From Flavobacterium hydrocarbonoxydans (GTDB lineage: Bacteria; Bacteroidota; Bacteroidia; Flavobacteriales; Flavobacteriaceae), in contig NZ_WSTB01000001.1 of NCBI RefSeq assembly GCF_009789235.1, forward strand, positions 124,001 through 188,000: 64,000 nt of DNA, read 5' to 3'. Made by a program: the position numbers and the translations under genes. Within the stretch, counting starts at the first letter, position 1. The number at the start of each line of letters is the position of its first letter. Positions 42,609-49,865 of this stretch are shown here, piece after piece. The notes below the pieces were generated by a model. It was not told the origin of the DNA, ran no database searches, and saw only the letters and a list, made by a program, of their open reading frames with translations.

Positions 42609-43043
42609 ATGAAACCTCAAAATTTAGAAAACCACATTCGTTTTTATACCCCACATCATTTTGTGTATTACCCTATTCTTATTGCATTCCTTAGCGCCAG
42701 TATTTATTTTGCTTTTACCACAGAACAACAGCTTATCTGGGCTTTTATAAGTGTTGCCTTTGTATTTTTGTTTTGTCTGGCGTTTATGCTTCGTCAGCAT
42801 TATGCCTTAACCTTGCAAAACCGAATTGTAAAATTAGAACTGCGCTACCGTTATTTTACACTGTCCGGAAAACGTTTTGAGGAAATCGAATATAAATTTA
42901 CGGATGATCAGTTATTTGCTTTGCGTTTTGCACCAGATAACGAACTTCTAGCGCTTATTGATAAAACTCTTGAGAATAAACTTTCAGGAAATGCTATCAA
43001 AAAATCGATTGTAAACTGGAATGGCGATTACAGTCGTGTTTAA
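42609..43043 (+). CDS. DUF6526-like membrane protein (144 aa)
   Basis: The start is the ATG at 42609, not the in-frame Met inside the previous gene. Two transmembrane helices (about residues 20-37 and 43-60) follow HIRFYTPHHFVYYPILIAF, and a basic soluble tail ends NWNGDYSRV. The pattern matches DUF6526 as known in Bacteroidetes and Bacillota. The role is unknown. Confidence 0.8.
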   Translation: MKPQNLENHIRFYTPHHFVYYPILIAFLSASIYFAFTTEQQLIWAFISVAFVFLFCLAFMLRQHYALTLQNRIVKLELRYRYFTLSGKRFEEIEYKFTDDQLFALRFAPDNELLALIDKTLENKLSGNAIKKSIVNWNGDYSRV

Positions 43044-43182
43044 TTTTCCTTTTATCAATAAACATAACAAACTGAAAAACAGCTTAGTTAAACCAAAATA
43101 ACTGACTTAAAAAAACGATTGGATTATTATTTTCACTAACTTTATTTAAGAAAAAGATGTTCTAAACTTAAAAATAAAGAAA

Positions 43183-44094
43183 ATGAAAAAATTAATTTAT
43201 TTTTAAATTGTTTCCCTTTTTTGGTTTTCTTCGAATGCTCAGACGGTAGCAGAAATACCTGTCGAAAACCCACTTACAGCTTTAGAAAATGAAGAATTAG
43301 TTCTCCCACAGGAATATAATCCGGATGAACTTCCGTGGGCCAACAGACGATTTCGGATTATGGCCGGAGGATTTTTTCCGGTAAACAATACAGAAGTTCA
43401 GGTAGGTACCAACAACGGAAAAATTGGTACTACTATAGATTTCGAAAATGATTTAGGCTTTAAAAAAAATAACGTTTCGTTTACTGGCTCCTTTGAATGG
43501 CGCATTTCAAAAAGATCACGACTGGATTTTGAATATTTTTATCTGGACCGTTCTGCATCAAAAACATTAGAAAAAACGATTGAATTTGGTGATAAAGAAT
43601 TTGATATCAATACAAGAGTTACGGCCTTTAGCAACAACCAAATAATAAGAGTAGCTTATGGCTACGCTATTTTAGCCAAACCAAAATATGAAGCTGGTTT
43701 ACTCCTTGGTGCACACGTGCTTTTAGGAGATGTAGGGATACGTGCAGAAGGTCAAAATGTGGATGCAGAACTCCGTGAAAATTTAGATTTTACCGCTCCC
43801 CTTCCCGATGTTGGAATTTGGGGAAAATTTGTTTTGGGAAGACGTTGGGGTTTATATACCAACATCAATTATTTAGCCCTTAAAATCGATAACATCAGCG
43901 GCAGAATCATGAGTTATAATCTATCTGTTTTATACAATGTAACCGGCAATTTTAGTCTGGTAGCGGGTTATACCGGTCTAAATTTTAAAGTCGATGTAGA
44001 AAAAGAAAGATTAAACGGCTTCTTCAAATGGGGTTATAATGGTCCTACCATTACTGCCGCCTATACTTTTGGAAAACATGTAAAACATCATTAA
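43183..44094 (+). pseudogene. Outer-membrane beta-barrel protein gene with in-frame stop in the signal peptide
   Basis: An ATG at 43183 opens MKKLIYF, then TAA at 43204-43206, after which the same frame reads IVSLFWFSSNAQTVAEIP, an obvious continuation of a signal peptide ending in NAQ. The frame then stays open to 44094 and encodes a barrel-like protein (MAGGFFPVNNTEVQ, VSFTGSFEWRISKRSRLDFEYFY, NYLALKIDNISG, ITAAYTFGKHV). A single base change at the TAA would restore the gene, so this is a recent inactivation, strain polymorphism, read-through or sequence error. The internal ATG at 43360 would give a protein without signal. Confidence 0.8.
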
Positions 44095-44129
44095 AAAATG
44101 TAGTTTTATTTTTCACGCAGATTTTGCAG

Positions 44130-44265
44130 ATTTTTACATATACTAGTGCGAGCATCTTGCTCGTTCTCGCAAAGTTTTCATTGTTTTGTCATTGCTTGTG
44201 TTCACGAGCGAGACGCTTATGCTATCTGGGCTTCATTATTTGTGCTACGCATTCAAGTAAAATCT
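44130..44265 (-). repeat. Hairpin-forming dispersed repeat (GCGAGCATCTYRCTCGTGAACACAA type), copy 1
   Basis: On the minus strand: AAGCCCAGATAGCATAAGCG, then TCTCGCTCGTGAACACAAGC, then a second stem CGAGAACGAGCAAGATGCTCGC. Related units are found at 45295-45332, 46950-46992 and 47490-47535, each just 5' of a minus-strand gene. Confidence 0.65.
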
Positions 44266-44270
44266 TGTTG

Positions 44271-44786
44271 TTATATACTGCCTTTTTTTGCTTTAAACTT
44301 TATTTGTAACCAAATATAAAATATCCATACTCCTAAAGAAAGCCAAAATAAAAATTTACCAACATTCCAAAAATGTTGCTTTGTGTTTTCGAAGTTGTAA
44401 AGAACTATCGATTTTTTTGATAATTTAAATATTTTGAATTCGCTTCCACTCCCAATTATTGATTGCAATTTTGTTCTATGTTTAATGGAAATTATTTCAC
44501 CTTCCGTTACATTTTCCATTATAGTATTAAAGTAATTTATATTATTCTCCAAAAAATAGAAAGGTTCAGAATGTCCTTCGATATGAATTGTTATTCTATC
44601 ATCTGCATATTTATGATGCTTAAATTTATCTTTCTTTATTAATGTAACCTTTCCAACAACTTCTTTTAAATCATTTTCATTTAGTTTTGATGAGTAAAAT
44701 TGAGCAGCAGCAATTAAAGACAAAATTAAAGCAAGTCCAGGAAGAAAATATTTTATATAAAATTTTAAATTTTTATTTGGAGTCAT
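44271..44786 (-). CDS. Hypothetical membrane protein (171 aa)
   Basis: Two transmembrane helices, at about residues 13-30 and 142-160, flank a beta-rich extracytoplasmic domain (VVGKVTLIKKDKFKHHKYADDRITIHIEG). This layout resembles DUF3592-type proteins, but the identity is not certain. It ends KFKAKKGSI. It is the last gene of the minus-strand accessory block, 58 bp downstream of a duplicated gene. Confidence 0.75.
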   Translation of the reverse strand: MTPNKNLKFYIKYFLPGLALILSLIAAAQFYSSKLNENDLKEVVGKVTLIKKDKFKHHKYADDRITIHIEGHSEPFYFLENNINYFNTIMENVTEGEIISIKHRTKLQSIIGSGSEFKIFKLSKKSIVLYNFENTKQHFWNVGKFLFWLSLGVWIFYIWLQIKFKAKKGSI

Positions 44787-44844
44787 AATTATTAATAATC
44801 ATTTTATAGTTTTATCTAAACCTATTTGAGGGCAAGACAAGGAT

Positions 44845-45285
44845 TTATAGTAACTTTTTACGATTATTATCCCAATACATTGCTTCGCGACTATCATTTT
44901 CAATTTCAATTTCAGCATTTTCAATTTGGTCAAACCTGCTTTTATCCGTTTTACTGAATTCAATTAAAATAAATTTTTTCTCATCAACATTTTCGGCATT
45001 TATAAACTCTAAATATTCTTCAACCGATTTCTTATCAAGCATTACTTTTCCACCACCATATTTATGTCGGTCTTCACCATTTTTTTTGACACCCGAAACC
45101 CAATATTCTTCACCGGTTTCTATGTCATAATGATTCCCACTTATTCCAGTTGTTTTGAATTTTTTCAACGCTTTATTGTCAAAATAAACTGTTTGTCCTG
45201 ATTTCGAAAATTCAACGAGTCCAATCCAGGCCAAACCATTATGACCTTCGGATTTATTTTCGATATACATTATTTTTGGTTTCAT
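44845..45285 (-). CDS. Conserved hypothetical protein, copy A of a duplicated gene
   Basis: 146 residues from the Met at 45285 (MKPKIMYIENKSEGHNG). An upstream in-frame ATG at 45303 lies in the repeat and is absent from the paralogue. The core VEFSKSGQTVYFDNKALK and YDIETGEEYWVSGVKKNGEDRHKYGGGKVMLD is widespread in bacteria as a small uncharacterised protein, sometimes wrongly labelled as deoxyxylulose-phosphate synthase. Copy B at 46562-46948 is almost identical over the first ~120 residues. The C-terminus of A continues DNDSREAMYWDNNRKKLL, unlike B. No signal peptide. Confidence 0.85.
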   Translation of the reverse strand: MKPKIMYIENKSEGHNGLAWIGLVEFSKSGQTVYFDNKALKKFKTTGISGNHYDIETGEEYWVSGVKKNGEDRHKYGGGKVMLDKKSVEEYLEFINAENVDEKKFILIEFSKTDKSRFDQIENAEIEIENDSREAMYWDNNRKKLL

Positions 45286-45294
45286 ATGCAAAAT

Positions 45295-45332
45295 TGTGTT
45301 CATGAGTGAGATGCTCGCGTTAGCAGGGTATT
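45295..45332 (-). repeat. Hairpin-forming dispersed repeat, copy 2
   Basis: On the minus strand CCTGCTAACGCGAGCATCTC followed by ACTCATGAACACAA. It lies between the DJ-1/PfpI gene and duplicated gene A, and the same leader is included in the duplicated segment. Confidence 0.65.
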
Positions 45333-45926
45333 TTATTCCACTTTAAAAGTGTCGTTGTCCTTATCTTCCGTCCAGTTATATTCTATTTCAACTGCAATTC
45401 GTCTTGCAAAATCAATTCCGTGTCGGTCACTTATGAAACCCAATGTCATGTCTATTCCGGCACTTACTCCCGATGATGTATAATATTTGTCGTCAATGGT
45501 CCAACGTGCTTTTTCGTTCCAATTTACATTTGCACCATTTGTAACTACCCAGGCAAAAGCCCGTTTATTTGAAGTTGCTGTTTTATTGTCTAAAAGTCCA
45601 GTCCTGGCAAGTAGTGAACTTCCCGTACAAACAGTCAATACAAATTTGCTGAATGTTGCTATTTCTTTTATTTTGTCTATGAGTAATTTATTTTCAACTT
45701 CTTTTCTTGTGCCCATGCCACCCGGAACTATAAAAATTTCCAAGTCCTCCTTAATGTCTTCCAATTTCTCAGTCAAGGCAGAAACTCCATGTCTGTTTTC
45801 TATTTGTCCACCATTTAGCGAATAAAACTTAATCGTATATAAGTCTGATAGCCGCCCAAAAACTTCTACAGGCCCATAAACATCTAAGGTTTCAAAGTCG
45901 TCAAATAGTAAAACTGCTATGTTCAT
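45333..45926 (-). CDS. DJ-1/PfpI family protein
   Basis: 197 residues. The start IAVLLFDDFETLDVYGPVEVF and the nucleophile elbow VLTVCTGSSLLARTGLLD (Cys about residue 100) define the DJ-1/PfpI fold. The SSGVSAGIDMTLGFI block is typical of the isonitrile hydratase/transcriptional-regulator N-terminal branch (GATase1-like), with no DNA-binding domain here. Possible roles include glyoxalase, amidase or isonitrile hydratase. It lies inside the accessory block between duplicated gene copies. Confidence 0.92.
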   Translation of the reverse strand: MNIAVLLFDDFETLDVYGPVEVFGRLSDLYTIKFYSLNGGQIENRHGVSALTEKLEDIKEDLEIFIVPGGMGTRKEVENKLLIDKIKEIATFSKFVLTVCTGSSLLARTGLLDNKTATSNKRAFAWVVTNGANVNWNEKARWTIDDKYYTSSGVSAGIDMTLGFISDRHGIDFARRIAVEIEYNWTEDKDNDTFKVE

Positions 45927-46026
45927 AATCTAGTGTCTTTTAAAATTATTGCAAACGTTCTGGGACTACATCTGGTTTGAGACTATGCCAATTGCCAAAT
46001 CAGCTGTAACTGTTTCGGTAGTATTT

Positions 46027-46560
46027 TTATTTTCTTTGTTGCAATATTATTATCTGTTCTTTGTTTCCACAAATAAATTTAATGGTGTTATTTCCCCATT
46101 GGTTCGATATTATAGTATGCTCGTTCTTAAATTTAAATTGCTTAATTCCACCTTTTAGTGTCTCATTTTCTTTTACGGAGATAATAGGTGTAATTTCAAT
46201 AATTCGGTTTTTTACACTATCCTTTTCAATTCTTTCAGATAAATGAACATTTTTTATTTCTGGTTCCCAATGACCGTCATATTTCATTTTTCCATAAACT
46301 GAATAAGAAATTAATGATTTTGAATTGAACAAATTAAGTTTGCTTTCTATTATTACAATTTTTAAGCTATCAATTGTTAGATCATCTTGATAAGCCCACC
46401 AACCAATGTTATATGTTACCGGAATCTCAATTTTTGAATTCCTTGGCTCATTTGAAAGAATTCCTTTTCGACCAAAATCTGTAAGATATAAATAGGAACA
46501 GATGAATAATAGCAGTATACTAAAGATTATTATACCTAATATTTTTAAAGTTTTCTTCAT
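46027..46560 (-). CDS. Hypothetical protein with one membrane anchor (177 aa)
   Basis: The start ATG at 46560 is chosen (MKKTLKILGIIIFSILLLF); an upstream ATG at 46626 would add residues that belong to the end of gene copy B. One N-terminal transmembrane helix is followed by an extracytoplasmic domain (TYNIGWWAYQDDLTIDSLKIVIIESKLNLFNSKSLISYSVYGK). Gene copy B stops one base before this ATG, so the two are translationally coupled. No family is recognised. Confidence 0.75.
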   Translation of the reverse strand: MKKTLKILGIIIFSILLLFICSYLYLTDFGRKGILSNEPRNSKIEIPVTYNIGWWAYQDDLTIDSLKIVIIESKLNLFNSKSLISYSVYGKMKYDGHWEPEIKNVHLSERIEKDSVKNRIIEITPIISVKENETLKGGIKQFKFKNEHTIISNQWGNNTIKFICGNKEQIIILQQRK

Positions 46561-46561
46561 T

Positions 46562-46948
46562 TTAAATTCCCATTTCAGCATTTTCAATTTCGTCAAACCT
46601 GCTTTTATCCGTTTTACTGAATTCAATTAAAATAAATTTTTTCTCATCAACATTTTCGGCATTTATAAACTTTAAATATTCTTCAACCGATTTCTTATCA
46701 AGCATTACTTTTCCCCCACCATATTTATGTCGGTCTTCACCATTTTTTTTGACCCCCGAAACCCAATACTCTTCACCGGTTTCTATGTCATAATGATTAC
46801 CACTTATTCCAGTTGTTTTGAATTTTTTCAACGCTTTATTGTCAAAATAAACTGTTTGTCCTGATTTCGAAAATTCAACGAGTCCAATCCAAGCCAAACC
46901 ATTATGGCCTTCGGATTTATTTTCGATATACATTATTTTTGGTTTCAT
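46562..46948 (-). CDS. Conserved hypothetical protein, copy B of a duplicated gene (C-terminus altered)
   Basis: 128 residues. The first ~119 residues are nearly identical to copy A at 44845-45285, then the protein ends DEIENAEMGI instead of continuing ~27 residues. DNA identity over ~380 bp is about 98% by eye, with a handful of substitutions, and extends into the upstream leader. The break in homology coincides with the start of the next gene one base later. The shortened tail may be a recombination join. Confidence 0.83.
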   Translation of the reverse strand: MKPKIMYIENKSEGHNGLAWIGLVEFSKSGQTVYFDNKALKKFKTTGISGNHYDIETGEEYWVSGVKKNGEDRHKYGGGKVMLDKKSVEEYLKFINAENVDEKKFILIEFSKTDKSRFDEIENAEMGI

Positions 46949-46949
46949 A

Positions 46950-46992
46950 TATGAAATTGTGTTCAGGAGTAAGATACTCCTTTATCAAGGGC
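46950..46992 (-). repeat. Hairpin-forming dispersed repeat, copy 3
   Basis: On the minus strand CAGCCCTTGATAAAGGAGTA then TCTTACTCCTGAACACAA. GGAGTA-TCT-TACTCC is a perfect hairpin, whereas the equivalent arms in copy 2 differ in sequence. Confidence 0.6.
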
Positions 46993-47479
46993 TGTAGGCT
47001 GTGCAATTTTGTTTTAAGAATTCATTTATTTTTTTAAGTATTCTTTTTCGAGTTCCAAAATCGAAAATTCCACTTCGTTGATTACAAAATGCGTTAAACT
47101 CAATTTGGTTTTCAGTTAAGTAAAAATTTATTTCATAGTCTAGACCCAAAGCATATTTTTTATAATGCATTCTTATTATACTTTTTTCAAATTTAGGTAA
47201 GTTTTTAAAATATTTTTCTTCACCAAGCTTTTCTATAATTATTTCTTTTTTTTCGATTGTTAGAGTACATTCAAAAAAGCTTGATTTAATATATTGATAA
47301 ATTTTAAAAATGCAGTAAAAACCTAAAAAATATAATAAAATAAACATTATCATAATACTTTTTAGTCTATTTTCTAAATCATATTTTGAAGCAATAATTA
47401 TAGGAGTTCCAAAGCTGAATAATAAGAATATAGTATAATTAAATTTCTCACTAAAAGGGATTTTAATATTTTGTTTCAT
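46985..47479 (-). CDS. Hypothetical membrane protein (164 aa), two-TM plus PH-like domain
   Basis: Two transmembrane helices (about residues 15-32 and 43-62), then a soluble ~100-residue domain of alternating strands (FECTLTIEKKEIIIEKLGEEKYFKNLPKFEKSIIRM). The same layout is found in the protein at 47973-48509 and suggests a bacterial PH/YcxB-like architecture. Very AT-rich. No function assigned. Confidence 0.72.
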   Translation of the reverse strand: MKQNIKIPFSEKFNYTIFLLFSFGTPIIIASKYDLENRLKSIMIMFILLYFLGFYCIFKIYQYIKSSFFECTLTIEKKEIIIEKLGEEKYFKNLPKFEKSIIRMHYKKYALGLDYEINFYLTENQIEFNAFCNQRSGIFDFGTRKRILKKINEFLKQNCTAYSP

Positions 47480-47489
47480 ACTTCTGTTT

Positions 47490-47535
47490 TTCTTCCTGTA
47501 TGCTCGCTCTAGCAGGGTTTACTTCAATATCTGGG
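47490..47535 (-). repeat. Hairpin-forming dispersed repeat, copy 4
   Basis: On the minus strand AGCCCAGATATTGAAGTAAA then CCCTGCTAGAGCGAGCATAC, followed by AGGAAG. It shares AGCCCAGATA with copy 1 and CCTGCTA-GCGAGCAT with copy 2. Confidence 0.6.
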
Positions 47536-47538
47536 CTA

Positions 47539-47925
47539 TTAATCTTTTTTAATGCAGCTATAAAAACTCACTGTGTCTGAACCATCATCAAATTTTTTGC
47601 CTATTAATTTTCTATTAAATTTGAAGCAGTCATCCTTTATATCTGTAATTGTTACTACTATTTTTTCTCCAATTGTAATATTCTCGATCATACTTTTAGT
47701 ACAAACAACTTCATATTCACAATCGCTCAGCCAGTATAAGCTCCAAGTACAAAGAACAACGTCATTGTCAATATCTTCCATAATTGCGTCTTTAATGACA
47801 AAATAGGAGCTAGGAAAACTTGTATTATAAAATTTTCCGTTTTTGAATTTACTACAATCCAATGATTGTGAATATCCTATTGAACCTAGTAATAATAATG
47901 CTATTAAAACAATTTTTTTAGTCAT
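47539..47925 (-). CDS. Secreted Cys-rich hypothetical protein (128 aa)
   Basis: A signal peptide (MTKKIVLIALLLLGSIGYSQ) precedes a mature part with six Cys residues (SLDCSKFKNG, VVLCTWSLYWLSDCEYEVVCTK, KDDCFKFNRK and FYSCIKKD). These could form disulfides in the periplasm. No family recognised. Confidence 0.75.
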   Translation of the reverse strand: MTKKIVLIALLLLGSIGYSQSLDCSKFKNGKFYNTSFPSSYFVIKDAIMEDIDNDVVLCTWSLYWLSDCEYEVVCTKSMIENITIGEKIVVTITDIKDDCFKFNRKLIGKKFDDGSDTVSFYSCIKKD

Positions 47926-47972
47926 GTTTTTTTTTTGGTTTTTATTTTAAAGGTTAATTCATCTTTAAGTAC

Positions 47973-48509
47973 TTACTGTTCCCACTCGTCTTCATCTTCA
48001 GCTTTTTTCTTTATTCCATCTATTAATGATTTCTCATCAATTATTATTTTTTCCCCTTTGATTTTTTTAAACTCTGTGAATATCTGATGTAAATCAAAAT
48101 TATTCCAATTATATAATCTGTTTATTGTGATTTTTTTCTTTCCGCTTTTGAATATTATCGTATATCCAATGACACTTCCCGTTTTTGATACATGTTTTCT
48201 AATTTGGATGTTTACTTTCTTAATTTCAAATATTTCAATCCAATCATTGTCAAAATTACTACCAAATATATTTATCTTTTCATTTTCAAATTCAATTTTA
48301 TATACAAACTCTTTTGATTCATTATAAGTTATAAATAAGAAAACAAATAAAAAAAAGAGAATAAATAATATTGAAATAATATTAAATTCACTAGAAGAAA
48401 ATATTGGGATTGATGCAAAAAATAAAAAGGCAAAAATTTTAATTTTAATATCCTTTTTACATCTTTCTTTAAATGGAATTCTTTCAGTTTCAAATATTGT
48501 TTTTTCCAA
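47973..48509 (-). CDS. Hypothetical membrane protein (178 aa), two-TM plus PH-like domain
   Basis: Two transmembrane helices (about residues 22-38 and 43-62) precede a soluble part, FVYKIEFENEKINIFGSNFDNDWIEIFEIKKVNIQIRK. It ends in an acidic tail (KKAEDEDEWEQ). The architecture parallels the protein at 46985-47479. Very low GC. No function known. Confidence 0.72.
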   Translation of the reverse strand: MEKTIFETERIPFKERCKKDIKIKIFAFLFFASIPIFSSSEFNIISILFILFFLFVFLFITYNESKEFVYKIEFENEKINIFGSNFDNDWIEIFEIKKVNIQIRKHVSKTGSVIGYTIIFKSGKKKITINRLYNWNNFDLHQIFTEFKKIKGEKIIIDEKSLIDGIKKKAEDEDEWEQ

Positions 48510-48661
48510 AGATTATTTCGTTTTTTTATCATAGAATGCGCAGCTTTTCCTAAGGAAGACTTCGGAGAGCAGGACTAATGATGAGTTGTAAATCTATTTT
48601 AGGATTAGGTATAAATAAGTAAACTTTTTTCAGGACGAAACATCTGTCAGATATGCGCAAT

Positions 48662-49267
48662 TTATTTCTCACTTGTCTTGCGAAGTTCTGTTAATATATT
48701 ATTTCCTTCTTCAAATAATTTTAGCCAGAAAGAGGAATTATTTTCGAAATTTTTTATTGTCTCTTGTCCAACGAAAACGCCTTTGTTGGTCAAAAAGTAA
48801 AACTTCACTTCGTCAGTTGATGGTAAAGGTGTCTTTTCTGTTTTAGTTGTCTTGTCGAGAAATGTTTGTGCTAAACTTACAAATTGTTTTGCTGCACTAT
48901 TTACATTTTGATGTTGTCCGCCACCAATAACACCACCGCCTGAACTTAAATATAAACTTGCATCACCTGTCTGATAAGAAACTGTTGTCGCTGTTGCACC
49001 GCCCATTTCCCAATCCATTACAACTCCATAAACAACAGTTTTGTCAGTAGGCAATGAAAGTCCGAGTTGTTCAGGTGTCGCTGTAAAAGCCATATTCCGA
49101 AGTCCTTCAAATGTGTTTTCTTTTGTCTGATGAACTTTTGGTTTGGTCGTGTCTTGGTCGGCAACTGTTTGATTGTTGTTTGCCGTTGATTTATTTCCGC
49201 AAATTGTCAAATAGAAAACAAGTCCGCCTACTAAAAATATTCCGATAATAATGTATGTGATTTTCAT
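48662..49267 (-). CDS. Hypothetical protein with N-terminal membrane anchor (201 aa)
   Basis: One N-terminal hydrophobic helix (MKITYIIIGIFLVGGLVFYL) with no clear cleavage site is followed by a Thr/Gln-rich linker. A domain with a Gly-rich loop (SSGGGVIGGGQHQN) follows. It is the first gene of the minus-strand accessory block; upstream sequence (49268-49330) has no clear promoter. No family recognised. Confidence 0.75.
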   Translation of the reverse strand: MKITYIIIGIFLVGGLVFYLTICGNKSTANNNQTVADQDTTKPKVHQTKENTFEGLRNMAFTATPEQLGLSLPTDKTVVYGVVMDWEMGGATATTVSYQTGDASLYLSSGGGVIGGGQHQNVNSAAKQFVSLAQTFLDKTTKTEKTPLPSTDEVKFYFLTNKGVFVGQETIKNFENNSSFWLKLFEEGNNILTELRKTSEK

Positions 49268-49486
49268 TGTCTGTTAATTAGTTGTAGTGTCGTCCTACGG
49301 TTGCTTGTAACTTGTATATTATAAATACAATTTCTCCCCCACCTACCAAATATATAAATTAACATTTACACACAAATAAAAAATCACCCTCAAAGATAAT
49401 TTTTCTTACAGCTATAACTTTAAGGAAACCATACGCTGTCCTTTACATAACTACATTCAGGGAAAAAGAAAACAAAAAATAATTTT

Positions 49487-49745
49487 CTGGTAATACTGTG
49501 ACATAAAAATTATTTTGAAAAAAAATCACAATTGTTGTGACATAAAAATATTTTAGAAAAAAAATCACAACTATTGTGACAAAATAAAATTTTCAAAAAA
49601 TAAATCACAGTTTTTGTGGCAAAAAATAAATAAAAATTAAATTGCGCTACTTGTTGCAATAAAATAAAAAACGAAAAAAATTTGCCACACTTATTGTAGC
49701 GAAATATAAATTAATAAAAAATTTGCTACAACATTCATTTGAATG
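49487..49745 (-). repeat. Hairpin array B: about seven units with a ~40-bp period
   Basis: Palindromes start near 49487, 49526 (TCACAA-n3-TTGTGA), 49565 (TCACAA-n3-TTGTGA), 49605, 49645, 49684 and 49725 (TTTGCTACAA...). Spacers are A-rich on the + strand, so the array is inverted relative to the T-rich array A at 31414-31635. Read from its GH97-proximal end, the minus strand (GTACATTCAAATGAATG then TTGTAGCAAATTTTTT) resembles the beginning of array A. It fills most of 49268-49865, which has no gene. Confidence 0.75.
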
Positions 49746-49788
49746 TACACAGCTAGAAATTTGAAAAAAAAGTTTTTATAAATGAACA

Positions 49789-49819
49789 AACCCTGCAGTT
49801 TTTATAAAATTGCAGGGTT
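49789..49819 (-). terminator. Terminator-like hairpin after the GH97 gene
   Basis: AACCCTGCA (49789-49797) pairs with TGCAGGGTT (49811-49819). On the minus strand it follows the GH97 stop codon by about 46 bp, directly ahead of hairpin array B. Confidence 0.7.
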
Positions 49820-49865
49820 CATAATCAAACTCAAACTTAACTCAAAATAAACTTTACTAACTAAC

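Noticed and set aside
44100..49330. Integron cassette array
   Set aside because: Genes are one-strand and separated by hairpin repeats, but no integron integrase is in the window and the repeats do not show a convincing attC core; kept only as a hypothesis in the findings.
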